A stretch of DNA of 64,000 nt from Porphyrobacter sp. (GCA_027533455.1 JAPZUC010000002.1:124001-188000); one strand, 5' to 3'. Numbered from the stretch's first letter, positions 31,640-42,600 are shown. Program-made: numbers and translations. Notes: generated from the letters alone by a model not told the origin.

Positions 31640-33076
31640 GTGCAGCTTAAAGATATCTACCCGCTCTACCTCAACAACAAGGCGGTGCAGCCGAACACCG
31701 ATCTCGAGGTGACGGACAAATACACTGGCGAGGTTGCCTTCCGCACCGCGCTGGCGACGCCCGATGTGATCGAGGAAGCTATCGCCGGGGCGGTGCGGGC
31801 GGCGGAGCCGATGGCGCGGCTCGCGTCCTTCGAAAAGCAGGATGTGCTGATGCATTGCGTCCGGCGGTTCAAGGAACGCTCTGAGGAACTCGCCTATGCC
31901 CTGTGTGTCGAGGCGGGCAAGCCGATCAAGGACTCAGAGGGCGAGGTCAGTCGCCTCATCGACACCTTCCGCATCGCCGCCGAAGAAGTCGTCCGCAATT
32001 ACGGTGAAGTCCAGCCGCTCGATATCTCGGCACGGGCCAAGGGTTATATGGGGATGTGGAAGCGCGTGCCGATCGGGCCGTGCAGCTTCATCTCGCCGTT
32101 CAATTTCCCCCTGAACCTTGCCGCGCACAAGATCGCGCCCGCCATCGCGATGGGCTGTCCCTTCGTGATGAAGCCCGCGAGCAAGACGCCGCTCGGTGCG
32201 ATCATCATGGGCGAAGTCTTGGCCGAGTGCGATATCCTGCCCGAGGGTGCCTTCTCGATCCTCCCCGCTAGCCGCGACGGCGCCGATATGTTCACGCAAG
32301 ACGAGCGGCTGAAGCTGCTCTCCTTCACCGGATCGCCCGGAGTGGGTTGGGACCTCAAGGCCAAGGCGGGCAAGAAGAAGGTCGTGCTCGAACTCGGCGG
32401 CAATGCGGCGGTGATCATCGACAAGGACGCCGATCTGGCTGACGCGCTGGAGCGGGTGATCTTCGGCGCGTTCTACCAGTCGGGCCAGTCCTGCATCGGG
32501 GTGCAGCGCATCCTGATCCACGACGAGGTTTACGAACGCTTCAAGGCTATGCTGGTGGCTCGCGCGGGCAAGCTTGTCGCTGGCGATCCCAAGGAACGTG
32601 ACACCTTCATCGGCCCGATGATTTCGGACGGCGAGGCCAAGCGCCTCAAGGGCTGGATCGACGAGGCCGTCGAGGCGGGCGCGACCCTGCTGTGCGGTGG
32701 CGGCCTTTCGCGCGGCAATATGCTGGAGGCGACGCTGCTTGAAGGCGTTCCTGATGATGCCAAGGTCAAGAACGAGGAAGCTTTCGGCCCGCTCGCGATC
32801 CTGCAACGCTTCACGCATTTCGACGCGGCACTGGAGGAGGTGAACAACTCCAAATTCGGCCTGCAGGCGGGCATCTTCACCCGCGACCTGTTCCAGATGT
32901 TTGCCGCATGGGACCGGCTGGAAGTCGGCGGCGTCGTCATCAACGACGTGCCGAGCTACCGCGTGGACAACATGCCCTACGGCGGGGTGAAGGATTCAGG
33001 CCTGGGCCGCGAGGGCATTCGTTTCGCCATGGAGGACATGAGCGAGATCCGGAATTTGATCATTCGCGGAACCTGA
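31640..33076 (+). CDS. Aldehyde dehydrogenase family protein
   Basis: GTG start; VVLELGGNAAVIIDKDADL, GQSCIGVQRILIH catalytic Cys. Confidence 0.92.
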   Translation: MQLKDIYPLYLNNKAVQPNTDLEVTDKYTGEVAFRTALATPDVIEEAIAGAVRAAEPMARLASFEKQDVLMHCVRRFKERSEELAYALCVEAGKPIKDSEGEVSRLIDTFRIAAEEVVRNYGEVQPLDISARAKGYMGMWKRVPIGPCSFISPFNFPLNLAAHKIAPAIAMGCPFVMKPASKTPLGAIIMGEVLAECDILPEGAFSILPASRDGADMFTQDERLKLLSFTGSPGVGWDLKAKAGKKKVVLELGGNAAVIIDKDADLADALERVIFGAFYQSGQSCIGVQRILIHDEVYERFKAMLVARAGKLVAGDPKERDTFIGPMISDGEAKRLKGWIDEAVEAGATLLCGGGLSRGNMLEATLLEGVPDDAKVKNEEAFGPLAILQRFTHFDAALEEVNNSKFGLQAGIFTRDLFQMFAAWDRLEVGGVVINDVPSYRVDNMPYGGVKDSGLGREGIRFAMEDMSEIRNLIIRGT

Positions 33077-33080
33077 AAAT

Positions 33081-33168
33081 CTCGTCTCCCCGGCCCCCGA
33101 GCCGGGGCCCCGCTACCTTGATTTGAAAGGAAAGAAGCGGGGCCCCGGGTCAAGCCCGGGAAGACGGC
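33081..33168. repeat. REP-like palindromic repeat pair
   Basis: CTCGTCTCCCCGGCCCCCGAGCCGGGGCCCCGCT ... AAGCGGGGCCCCGGGTCAAGCCCGGGAAGACGG; same family as 16246-16345 and 16661-16697. Confidence 0.75.
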
Positions 33169-33174
33169 AGATAC

Positions 33175-33597
33175 TCAACCTTCTTCCAGCAAAAGCAACA
33201 CCGCGGTCACCTCCAGCCGCTCCATCGCGCCGAAGCGATGGTCGGCCTTGGTGATCGTTGCATCGGCGACGAGCTGGCCGGGGAGGGTGAACTCGTGATC
33301 GGGCAGCTTCTCGATCAGTTCCTCGCCTGCTGCCACAGCTTCGGGCCCGCAGAATTCCAGCACCACTTCGTGCCGCGTGCCCGTGAAGGTAATCGAGGCC
33401 CAGGCCTTTTCCTCATGGGAAAGCACTGTGCCAGCCCCGCCGGTTATCAGCTGCAGCGCGCTGCGCACCCGGTCGGTCAGCGTGCGGCGCGGGCGCTGGA
33501 AGCGGGTTACACCTAGCAGAGGCGCGGACTTGATCTCGATCTGGTCGAAGCCGGCATTGAGATGGGCGAGGGGATCGCGAAGGGTTTCCGTCAGCAT
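33175..33597 (-). CDS. Hypothetical protein
   Basis: MLTETLRDPLAHLNAGFDQIEIKSAPLLGVTRFQRPRRTLTDRVRSALQLITGG... Confidence 0.65.
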   Translation of the reverse strand: MLTETLRDPLAHLNAGFDQIEIKSAPLLGVTRFQRPRRTLTDRVRSALQLITGGAGTVLSHEEKAWASITFTGTRHEVVLEFCGPEAVAAGEELIEKLPDHEFTLPGQLVADATITKADHRFGAMERLEVTAVLLLLEEG

Positions 33598-33815
33598 CAG
33601 GCCATCTCCCCCGTCGTGGCCAAACCCGTCTCGGCGGCGCTGCCATCGGCATAGCCCTGCATCCAGGCCCGGGTGCGCAGCTCGGTCTCGCGGCGCGGAG
33701 TGCGGCCCATGCGAAGGTCGAGCACAAAGCGCGGGTCGTGGGCGGCAAGCCGCCCGAACTTGGTGGCGGGCATGGCGTGTACCCTGAGGAAACATTCGAT
33801 GGACCGAAGCAGCAT
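33597..33815 (-). CDS. Small hypothetical protein upstream of and divergent from the S24 regulator gene
   Basis: MLLRSIECFLRVHAMPATKFGRLAAHDPRFVLDLRMGRTPRRETELRTRAWMQGYA; start may instead be 33857. Confidence 0.55.
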   Translation of the reverse strand: MLLRSIECFLRVHAMPATKFGRLAAHDPRFVLDLRMGRTPRRETELRTRAWMQGYADGSAAETGLATTGEMA

Positions 33816-33896
33816 GGTTTTGCGTCCCTGTTGGTTGCTGATTGGGGCGATTCGCACCGGACGACTCGCCCGATGTTCCTGATTTGTTTCACTACA

Positions 33897-33922
33897 TTTC
33901 CTACTTGTCTAGGAAAATTCCT
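33897..33922. promoter_or_regulatory. Candidate operator with overlapping inverted repeats
   Basis: TTTCCTA-N6-TAGGAAA (33897-33916) overlapping AGGAAAATTCCT (33911-33922), in the divergent intergenic region. Confidence 0.5.
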
Positions 33923-33939
33923 TCGCGTAGGATGTTTCT

Positions 33940-34620
33940 ATGTCGGAAAGCCCCTTCTTGCTCCGTGAAACCCCCGATGGACCGCGTGCACGGCTGCTTG
34001 CGCTGGCGCAGGCGAGGGGGGTGAGCCTCGCCGCATTATCCGAGTTGCTCGGGCGTAATCCGTCCTATCTCCAGCAATTCATTCGCAAAGGCTCTCCACG
34101 TAAGCTGGAGGAGCAGGACCGGGCGACGCTCGCCCGCTTCCTCGGGGTGGGCGAGGCGGAACTGCGCGAGTCGCAGGAAAATTCCTATGTGAAACCCCCT
34201 AGGCGGCGTGACGAGGCCGATTGGGTGGAGGTGCCTCGGCTCGATCTGGGCGCAGCGGCGGGGGCAGGGCGGGTGCCCTTCGGCGAGGCGGCGTTCGACA
34301 CATTTCGCTTCTCACGCCGCTGGCTCGAGGAACAGGGCCTCGCCCGCGCACAGCTCTCCGCGATCCGGGTCGAGGGGGATTCGATGGAGCCGCTCTTGAA
34401 CGACGGCGACGAAATCCTTGTCGACCGCGCGCCGCGCCCGTTCCGCGACGGCATCCACGTGGTACGCCTCGGCGACACGCTGATGGTGAAACGCGTCGCC
34501 AGCGCCGGGGCGGGGCGGGTGGCGCTATTGTCGCAGAACTTCGTCTACCCCCCGGTCGAGGTGGCGGCGGAGGAGGTCGAGATTATCGGCCGGGTTGTGT
34601 GGAAGGGGGGGCGGGTTTAA
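33940..34620 (+). CDS. S24 family (LexA/CI-like) transcriptional regulator
   Basis: N-terminal HTH (SLAALSELLGRNPSYLQQFIRKGSPRKL); C-terminal IRVEGDSMEPLLNDGDEILVDR...VVRLGDTLMVKRV Ser-Lys peptidase-like domain. Confidence 0.88.
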   Translation: MSESPFLLRETPDGPRARLLALAQARGVSLAALSELLGRNPSYLQQFIRKGSPRKLEEQDRATLARFLGVGEAELRESQENSYVKPPRRRDEADWVEVPRLDLGAAAGAGRVPFGEAAFDTFRFSRRWLEEQGLARAQLSAIRVEGDSMEPLLNDGDEILVDRAPRPFRDGIHVVRLGDTLMVKRVASAGAGRVALLSQNFVYPPVEVAAEEVEIIGRVVWKGGRV

Positions 34621-34630
34621 GTCCCGTCCC

Positions 34631-35302
34631 ATGACCGACACCCCCAAACCCCTCCCCCCCATGCGCGCCGCGATCATCCCGGTGACGCCGCTTCAGCAGA
34701 ACTGCTCGCTGATCTGGTGCACCAAGACCATGAAGGGCGCGCTGGTCGATCCCGGCGGGGATCTCGACAAGCTGAAGGAAGGCGTCGCCAAGGCTGGCGT
34801 CACGCTGGAGAAGATCCTCGTTACCCACGGGCATCTTGACCATTGCGGGCAGGCGGGAATGCTGGCGGATGAACTGGGCCTCGACATCGAAGGCCCGCAT
34901 GAGGACGACCTTTTCTGGATCGACCAATTGGACGATGACGGCCCGCGTTGGGGGATGGTCGCAAAAAGCTTCACGCCGACCCGCTGGCTCAAGCACGGCG
35001 ACACGGTGACGGTGGGCGAGTTGACGCTCGACGTGATCCACTGCCCCGGCCACACCCCGGGCCATGTGGTGTTCTTCCACGAACCCAGCCGCTTCGCGAT
35101 TGTCGGCGACGTATTGTTCCAGGGCTCGATCGGCCGCACCGATTTCCCGCGCGGCAATCATCAGGACCTGATCGATTCGATCACCCAGCGCCTCTGGCCC
35201 TTGGGCGAGGACGTGATGTTCATCCCCGGCCACGGCCCCACCAGCACCTTCGGCCGCGAGCGCAAGACCAACGCCTTCGTCAGCGATTACGCGCTGAGCT
35301 GA
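34631..35302 (+). CDS. MBL-fold metallo-hydrolase
   Basis: ILVTHGHLDHCGQAGML HxHxDH motif, CPGHTPGH, IPGHGP. Confidence 0.92.
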   Translation: MTDTPKPLPPMRAAIIPVTPLQQNCSLIWCTKTMKGALVDPGGDLDKLKEGVAKAGVTLEKILVTHGHLDHCGQAGMLADELGLDIEGPHEDDLFWIDQLDDDGPRWGMVAKSFTPTRWLKHGDTVTVGELTLDVIHCPGHTPGHVVFFHEPSRFAIVGDVLFQGSIGRTDFPRGNHQDLIDSITQRLWPLGEDVMFIPGHGPTSTFGRERKTNAFVSDYALS

Positions 35303-35310
35303 AGCCGCGG

Positions 35311-35853
35311 ATGGAAGGCCGGGTCATCGCTGTCGCGCGGGATGGCGCGCACCGTTTCTCGAAGGAGGTGGTGGAGGCGATTACCATCATCATCGGCCTG
35401 GGGGTCAAGGGCGATGCCCATGCGGGGACCACGGTCAAGCACCGCTCGCGGGTGAAGGCCGATCCCACGCAGCCCAACCTCAGGCAAGTTCACCTGATCC
35501 ACGCCGAATTGTTCGACGAAGTGGCGGCGAAGGGTTTCACCGTCTCCCCCGCCGATCTTGGCGAGAACATCACCACGCAAGGGATCGATCTGCTTGCCCT
35601 TCCGCGCGGTACGGTGCTGGCGGTCGGCGAGAGCGTGCGGTTGGAAGTGACAGGCCTGCGCAATCCCTGCGCCCAGATTGAGGCCTTTCAGCCCGGCCTG
35701 CTGAGTGCCGTGCTGGACAAGGCGGCTGATGGCACGCTGATCCGCAAGTCCGGGATCATGACCATCGTGCTGGCGGGCGGGATTGTACAGGCTGGCGACG
35801 CGATCAGAGTGGAACTGCCAGCGCCGCCGTTTCTGCCGCTTGAGAGGGTCTAA
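35311..35853 (+). CDS. MOSC domain-containing protein
   Basis: LGVKGDAHAGTTVKHRSR...NLRQVHLIHAELFDEVAAKGFTVSPADLGENITTQGIDLLALPRGTVLAVGESVRLEVTGLRNPC. Confidence 0.88.
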   Translation: MEGRVIAVARDGAHRFSKEVVEAITIIIGLGVKGDAHAGTTVKHRSRVKADPTQPNLRQVHLIHAELFDEVAAKGFTVSPADLGENITTQGIDLLALPRGTVLAVGESVRLEVTGLRNPCAQIEAFQPGLLSAVLDKAADGTLIRKSGIMTIVLAGGIVQAGDAIRVELPAPPFLPLERV

Positions 35854-36245
35854 ATCACCCCCATCACGATCAGGATCGCCACCACCGCCAGGCCCAGCTG
35901 CACCAGCATCGTTGTGACGGTCCCGATCATCCGGCCGATCTGCTTGCCCGCGCCATCCATTCCGAAGGCATGGGCTATGCGGGCAAGGAAATAGGCCGCT
36001 GCGACATAGGCGAGCCACCAGCTGCCCTTGCCCGCAAGCTCGATCGCGGCGATCAGGATCAGCACGAAGGCGGTGTTCTCGACATAGTTCAATTGCGCGC
36101 GCATCCGGCGTTGCAGCGCCTCGCTTCCGCCATCGCCCACGCTGATCTGGAGCGCGGTGCGCAGCGCGCCGATGCGGATCCCCAGCCAGATGTTGAGCAC
36201 GGCAGCAGCTGCCGCAGCGGCAAGCGTTACAGGAAGCACGGTCAT
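35850..36245 (-). CDS. MAPEG family protein
   Basis: LRTALQISVGDGGSEALQRRMRAQLNYVENTAFVLILIAAIEL. Confidence 0.85.
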   Translation of the reverse strand: MTVLPVTLAAAAAAAVLNIWLGIRIGALRTALQISVGDGGSEALQRRMRAQLNYVENTAFVLILIAAIELAGKGSWWLAYVAAAYFLARIAHAFGMDGAGKQIGRMIGTVTTMLVQLGLAVVAILIVMGVI

Positions 36246-36477
36246 GATTGAGATCCCCTCTTGATTGGCTTGCGGTGCTAGGCTGCGTCCACGCGGGTTG
36301 CAACGCGCGAATTTTCAGCTATAGCGCGCGCCTTCCCGCCGCTTCTGGCCAAGGAAAGCGCGCAAGTCTCGTGCTTGTGTGCGCACCTTCCTTGCCGTAA
36401 GGGCGGCCTTCGAGAATCGCAGGCGCTGCCAGATGTATGGGTGGTGCACGTCAGTTATTTGAGGAAATGGTGCCACC

Positions 36478-36654
36478 ATGGCTGTCCCCAAGAGAAAAGT
36501 TTCGCCTTCCCGTCGTGGCATGCGTCGTTCGCACGATGCGCTGAAGGTCGAAGCCTTCGGTGAATGCAGCAACTGCGGCGAACTCAAGCGTCCGCACAAC
36601 ATCTGCGGCCATTGCGGCCACTATAACGGGCGTCAGGTCGTCGCCGTCGGCTAA
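36478..36654 (+). CDS. rpmF: 50S ribosomal protein L32
   Basis: [58 protein letters not shown] (58 aa, below the ORF-track cutoff); immediately upstream of plsX. Confidence 0.95.
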   Translation: MAVPKRKVSPSRRGMRRSHDALKVEAFGECSNCGELKRPHNICGHCGHYNGRQVVAVG

Positions 36655-36692
36655 GTGCCGTTGGCTTTCACCATAGACCGGAGATTAGCACG

Positions 36693-37784
36693 ATGAGCCT
36701 CCCGCGTATCGCGATCGATGCGATGGGCGGCGACGAAGGCGTGCGCGTCATGGTCGAAGGCGCCGCGCTGGCTCGCCGTCAGCACGAAAAATTCAAGTTC
36801 CTCTTGGTGGGTGACAGTGCGCGCATCGAAGCCGCGCTCGATCATCACCCGAATTTGCGCGCGGCCTCCGAAATCCTCCATTGCGATGATGTGGTGGGCG
36901 GCGACGAGCTGCCCAGCAAGGCGATCCGCCGCGCCAAGACCACATCGATGGGCCTCGCCGTCAACGCGGTAAAAACCGGCGATGCGGGCGCTGCCGTGAG
37001 CGCAGGCAATACCGGCGCGCTGATGGCGATGAGCAAGCTCGCGCTGCGCACCATGCCCGGGATCGACCGCCCGGCGCTCGCCGCGATCATGCCGACCCTT
37101 CAGGCGCATGACGTGGTGATGCTCGATCTGGGCGCCAACACCGAAGCGGATGCCCGCAACCTTGTGCAATATGCAGTGATGGGCGCGGCCTATTCGCGGA
37201 TCGTCAACGGCTTCGACAAGCCGGTCGTCCGCCTTCTCAACATCGGCACCGAAGAGATCAAGGGAACCGAAGAGCTGCGCGATGCTGCCGCGATGCTGAC
37301 CGCCGCTTCGGCCAGCGGGGCGCTGGCGCTGCAATTCGACGGCTTCGTCGAAAGCGACAAGATCAACCGCGGGGAGACCCATGTGGTCGTCACCGACGGG
37401 TTCTCCGGCAACATCGCGCTCAAGGCGATCGAAGGCTCGGCGCGCTTCGTGACCGATCTGCTTCGGCAGGCCTTTACCTCGTCACTGCGTTCCAAGATCG
37501 GTTTTCTGGTCTCGCGCCCGGCGACCGAGCTGCTCAAGCACCATCTCGATCCCAACAACCACAATGGCGCGGTCTTCCTCGGCCTCAACGGCGTGGTGGT
37601 GAAGAGCCACGGCAGCGCCAATGCCAAGGGCGTGGCCCATGCGGTTGCGGTGACCGCGCGCCTGCTCGAAAACGAGCTGACCCAGCGGATTGCGCACGAC
37701 CTGTCGCAGCTGGGCGAAGGCACGCTGGGCCAGAAAGCTCGCGGCGCGGCGGTTGCTCCCAAGAATGATGAGGCTACGGCGTGA
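36693..37784 (+). CDS. plsX: Phosphate acyltransferase PlsX
   Basis: [24 protein letters not shown]...[14 protein letters not shown]. Confidence 0.97.
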   Translation: MSLPRIAIDAMGGDEGVRVMVEGAALARRQHEKFKFLLVGDSARIEAALDHHPNLRAASEILHCDDVVGGDELPSKAIRRAKTTSMGLAVNAVKTGDAGAAVSAGNTGALMAMSKLALRTMPGIDRPALAAIMPTLQAHDVVMLDLGANTEADARNLVQYAVMGAAYSRIVNGFDKPVVRLLNIGTEEIKGTEELRDAAAMLTAASASGALALQFDGFVESDKINRGETHVVVTDGFSGNIALKAIEGSARFVTDLLRQAFTSSLRSKIGFLVSRPATELLKHHLDPNNHNGAVFLGLNGVVVKSHGSANAKGVAHAVAVTARLLENELTQRIAHDLSQLGEGTLGQKARGAAVAPKNDEATA

Positions 37785-38752
37785 CCGGTTCAAGGGTGCT
37801 CGGCACCGGTTCGGCCTTGCCGCGCCGTATCGTGACCAACGCCGAACTTGCCGAACGTGTCGACACCTCGGACGAATGGATCGTCGCGCGCACCGGCATC
37901 CGCCAGCGCCATATTGCAGGCGAGGGGGAGACCACCGCGACCCTTGCCACAGATGCTGCACGCGCCGCGCTGGCTGACGCCGGGATCGAAGCGGACAGCA
38001 TCGGGCTAATCATCCTCGCCACCGCCACGCCCGACAACACCTTCCCCGCCACGGCCACCAAGGTGCAGGCTGCATTGGGATGCCAGGGCGGTGTCGCCTT
38101 TGATGTCGCGGCGGTGTGCTCCGGCTTCCTCTACGCGCTCGCCACAGCCGATTCGCTGTTGCGCACGGGCATGGCGAAACGCGCGCTGGTGATCGGGGCT
38201 GAGACCTTCAGCCGTATCCTCGACTGGGAAGACCGCACCACCTGCGTGCTGTTCGGCGACGGGGCGGGGGCAGTGGTGCTCGAAGCGCCCTCGGGTGATA
38301 CGTCGGCCGATAGCCCCGGAATCATCGGCACCCGGCTTCACGCCGATGGCGACCAGCACGATCTGCTCTTTGTCGACGGCGGTCCTTCGACCACGCAGAC
38401 AGTCGGCCATGTGCGGATGCGCGGGCAGGAAGTGTTCCGCCACGCGGTCGTAAACCTGTCCAGCGTCCTCAAGGAAGTGCTTGAGGATAATGGTATTCAC
38501 GCCGATCAGCTCGATTGGGTCGTGCCGCATCAGGCCAATGCCCGCATCCTCGATGCGACCGCGCGCAAGCTCGGGATCTCGCCCGACAAGGTGGTTGTGA
38601 CGGTTGATCGTCACGCAAACACCTCGGCTGCTTCGGTGCCGCTTGCGCTTGATGTCGCGCGCAAGGACGGGCGCATCAAGGCAGGCGATCTGGTGATGCT
38701 GGAAGCGATGGGCGGCGGCTTTACCTGGGGTGCCAGTCTGATCCGGATGTAA
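37781..38752 (+). CDS. fabH: 3-oxoacyl-ACP synthase III
   Basis: [58 protein letters not shown]. Confidence 0.97.
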   Translation: MTGSRVLGTGSALPRRIVTNAELAERVDTSDEWIVARTGIRQRHIAGEGETTATLATDAARAALADAGIEADSIGLIILATATPDNTFPATATKVQAALGCQGGVAFDVAAVCSGFLYALATADSLLRTGMAKRALVIGAETFSRILDWEDRTTCVLFGDGAGAVVLEAPSGDTSADSPGIIGTRLHADGDQHDLLFVDGGPSTTQTVGHVRMRGQEVFRHAVVNLSSVLKEVLEDNGIHADQLDWVVPHQANARILDATARKLGISPDKVVVTVDRHANTSAASVPLALDVARKDGRIKAGDLVMLEAMGGGFTWGASLIRM

Positions 38753-38778
38753 GCCGGGCGGGGGGCACGTTTGTCTCC

Positions 38779-38800
38779 TTTCCTAACATAAGTGAGGAAA
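38779..38800. promoter_or_regulatory. Inverted repeat upstream of ihfA
   Basis: TTTCCT-N10-AGGAAA, similar arms to the S24-associated motif at 33897-33916 (N8 between the same arms). Confidence 0.35.
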
Positions 38801-38891
38801 ATCCCGCATTCCGCGCAGCATCGCTTTGCAAATGCGCCGGAAAATCGTAAGCAGACGGCCTTCACGGGTCGCGCCGCGAAGGAGAATTCGC

Positions 38892-39191
38892 ATGATGCGT
38901 TCGGTTGGCACTTTGACCCGCGCCGATCTGGCGGAAACCATCAATCGTAAGATGGGCTTCAGCCGGGCGGAATCGCTCGATCTGGTAGAGGCTATTCTAG
39001 GCAAGATGAGCGATGCGCTTGCCAAGGGTGAGAACGTCAAGATTTCGGGCTTCGGCAGCTTCGTGCTGCGCGACAAGAACGAGCGGGTCGGCCGCAATCC
39101 CAAGACCGGGATCGAAGTGCCGATCACTCCGCGCCGGGTGATGACGTTCCGCGCGAGCCAACTGCTCAAGGAACGCATCACCAAGGGATGA
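38892..39191 (+). CDS. ihfA: Integration host factor subunit alpha
   Basis: [30 protein letters not shown]...[37 protein letters not shown]. Confidence 0.94.
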   Translation: MMRSVGTLTRADLAETINRKMGFSRAESLDLVEAILGKMSDALAKGENVKISGFGSFVLRDKNERVGRNPKTGIEVPITPRRVMTFRASQLLKERITKG

Positions 39192-39223
39192 CACAGCCCA
39201 AGTGGCGAGCAAGGTGAGGCCAG

Positions 39224-39655
39224 ATGACCGGTTTCGATGACGGAAAAGACGAGGGCGCGCTGCGCACCATCGGCGAAGTCAGCGAGGCGCTGGGCATCCG
39301 GCCTCACGTGCTGCGTTACTGGGAAGCGCAGTTTCCGCTGCTGAAGCCGCTGAAACGCAGCGGCGGGCGACGCTATTACCGCGTAGCCGATGTCGAACTG
39401 GTCCAGACGATCGACCGTCTGGTGAACCGCGAAGGCTATACCCTCAAGGGTGCCGAGGCTGTGCTGCGCGCTGCCGCCAAATCTACTCTGGACCGTCGCA
39501 AGGACGACCGGCGAGCAGGCGAGCGCCGTGTCGAAGCCGGGGGCACCGAAACGCCGGGCGTGCGGCTGATGGTATCTGAAGGGCCGGACATGGCCGAGAT
39601 CATCGCGGGCCTCAAATCCGTGCGCGCCAAGCTTGCAGCGGCACTCGGCGCTTAA
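39224..39655 (+). CDS. MerR family transcriptional regulator
   Basis: LRTIGEVSEALGIRPHVLRYWEAQFPLLKPLKRSGGRRYYRVADVELV; canonical position after ihfA. Confidence 0.92.
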   Translation: MTGFDDGKDEGALRTIGEVSEALGIRPHVLRYWEAQFPLLKPLKRSGGRRYYRVADVELVQTIDRLVNREGYTLKGAEAVLRAAAKSTLDRRKDDRRAGERRVEAGGTETPGVRLMVSEGPDMAEIIAGLKSVRAKLAAALGA

Positions 39656-39657
39656 GC

Positions 39658-42600
39658 CTACTCCGCCGCCAGCAGCGCGGCTTCTCCAAGATCGACGCTG
39701 ACGAGGCGCGAGACGCCTTTTTCCGCCATCGTCACCCCGAACAAGCGGTGCATCCGGCTCATCGTCACCGCGTTGTGGGTGACGATAAGGTAGCGGGTGG
39801 TGGTGGTGGCGACCATCGATTCGAGCAGATCGCAGAAGCGTTCGACATTGGCATCGTCCAGCGGCGCGTCGACTTCGTCCAGCACGCAGATCGGGGCCGG
39901 GTTTGTGAGGAACAGCGCAAAGATCAGCGCGGTTGCCGTCAGCGCCTGCTCGCCGCCCGACAGCAGCGACAGCGATTGCAGCCGCTTTCCGGGCGGCTGG
40001 GCGTAGATTTCGAGGCCCGCTTCCAGCGGATCGTCCGAATCAACCAGTGCGAGGTGTGCCTGACCCCCTTCGAACAGGCGGGTGAAAAGTACGCGGAAAT
40101 GCCCGTCCACTGCCTCGAACGCCGCGCGCAGGCGCTCGCGCCCTTCGCGGTTGAGGTTGCCGATCGATCCGCGCAGGCGCGCGATCGCCTCGACCAACTC
40201 GGCCTGTTCCTGCGCGCTGGTGCCGTGCTCGCCCTCGATCCGGGCAAGTTCGTCTGCCGCGACGAGGTTGACGGGACCGATGCGTTCGCGCGCGGCGGTG
40301 AGCTTTTCGAGCTCGACGGATTCGTCAGCGGCGGGCGCAAGGTCGGCCTCGTCGAAGCCGAAGCGTTCGCCCAGCAGCGGCGGCGGGCACTGGAAGCGCT
40401 CGCCCGAGATGCGGGCCAATTCGGCGCGGCGCAGCTCCTCGTTCTCGGCCCGCGCGGCAAGGCTGGCGCGACTTTCGCGGGCTTGGGCGAGGACTTCGAC
40501 GACGGCGGCGAGCGCGGTGTCGGCGGCGCGCTGGCGGGTATCAGCCTCGCGCATGACAGCTTCGGCTTGGGCGAGTTCGGCAGCGAGGCGCGTGCGGGTC
40601 GCTTCGCCTGACTCGATCTCCGCCACAAGGGTGGCGGGCTTGGCGGCATGGACGGCGTGCTCCTCGGCGATTTCCGCAAGGCGCCGTGTGGTCTCGGCCA
40701 TGCGCCGCTCGGCATCGGACGATCGCGCCTGCCATCCGGCGTGGTCGGCCTGCTGGCCTGCCAGCCGTTCGCGCGCCACGGCGAGCGCCTGATCCTGCGC
40801 GGCGAGCTCGGCGAGAGCGGACTGCACGGCGGCGCGGGCGGCGGCGTTCTTCGCCTGCGCGGCTTCCAATGCAGCGCGTCCGGCGTCCTTTTCAGGGAGG
40901 CGGGCGCAGGCATCGCGTGCCGTCTCTACCTCGTTTCGCGCAGCGGCGATCTGGGTGTCGATGTCCGAGGCGCTGGCGGCCAGTTCGGCAAGGCGTGCGG
41001 CGAGGCGTTCCTTCGCTGCCTCGGCCTGATCGAGCCGCCGCAGCGCCTGCCGCTCGGCCTCGATCGCGCCGGCGATGTTCCGCTCTTGGGCCACAAGGCC
41101 GGTCTGCAAGGTAGCAAGTTCCTCGCGCACCACCTTGTCCTCGGCCTCCGCGCGGGCGGCGGCTCCGCGCAATGGAGGGAGGGCGGCTTCGAGTTCGGCG
41201 AAGCGGTTGGCGGCTTCGAGCTGCGCGGCCTCGGCAGCGCCTTCGCCGCGCGCGACGAAACCGTCCCAGCGCCTGAGGTGCCCGGCGCGGGTCACCAGCC
41301 ATTCGCCCGGCGCGAGCGCGCGGCCATCATCCGTCTCCACGCTGTGTACCAGCGCGAGGCGCGCGGCCAGTTCATCGGGGCATTGCGAGAGACGGGCGAG
41401 CAGGCTGTCGGCAACGGGCTTTGGCGCAGCGGCCCCTGTCCAGAACCGCCCGTCCTGCGGAGAAGCAGGCGCGCCCAAAGGCGATTTCCCGTCACGCCCC
41501 AGCACCGCCGCGAGCGCGCGTTCGTAGCCGGGGGTGACGGTCACCCGGTCGAGCGGGGTCGCCATTCCCTGCCGCCCGGCTTCGCGCTTGGCACGCGCCT
41601 CGCGGTCACGGGCGAGGGCGGTGTGCTCGCGTTCGACCCCGGCAAGTTCGGCGCGCGCGGCGGCGAGCGCGGTGGCGGCCTCGTCACGGGCGGTCTGCAA
41701 TTCGCCCTTGCGGGTCTGATCCTCGGCGAGCTTCGCGCGCAGGCGCGTGACTTCCTGCGCAGCGTCCTCGGCAGCCTCGCGCGCGGCGATGACGTCTGCT
41801 TCCGGATCGCCGCTGCTGGCGAGTTCGTTGCGGGTCCGCTCGATGCGCGCGGCTTCGGCCTCGATCCGGGCGAGGCGGGCTTCGGCCTGTTCGACGGCGG
41901 CTTCGGCGACGCGCCATTCTGCCTCGACCCCGGCCTGATCGGCTGTGGCCTTGGCCAGCGCGAGTTCGGCGGCGCGGCTGGCGCGCTCCTTGTCTTCGGC
42001 CGCTTCGGCGATGCGCGGCCGCGCGGCTTCGGCGGCGGCGAGCGCGGCGCGGCTGGCGCCTAGTTCGTCGGTCAGCCGTGCCAGCGCCTCGACTGCGGCA
42101 TTGGTCAACCGGTCGGCATCGGAGCGGTCTTCCTCAAGCCGTTTGCGCTGCCGATCGAGATCGGCGAGCCGGGTTTCGGCGGCCTCGAGCTTTTCGGCCA
42201 AGGCTGCCATCCGGTGCCCGTGGGCGCTGGCATCGTCGCGGCGGTCGGCGAGTTCGTCACGCGCATCGGCTAAGGCCTGTGCGGCTTCGGCCTGTTCGGC
42301 CTGCGCGACTTCGACCTTGGTCTGCGCTTCGGTAACCTGCGCGCTGGCCGCTTCGGCCGCGGAGCGCGCGGCCTTTGCGGCTGCTGCGGCTTCGCGCCAG
42401 CGGGCAAAGAGCAGGCGGGCTTCTGCGGCCTGGATCTTGTTGGTGAGTTCGGTGTAGCGCTCGGCCTGCTTGGCCTGCCGCTTCAGCGAGGCGATCTGCG
42501 CGTCGAGCCCCGCCATCAGGTCTTCGAGCCGCGCAAGGTTGGCCTCGGCGGCGCGCAGCTTGCTCTCGGCATCCTTGCGGCGAACGTGCAGGCCCGCGAT

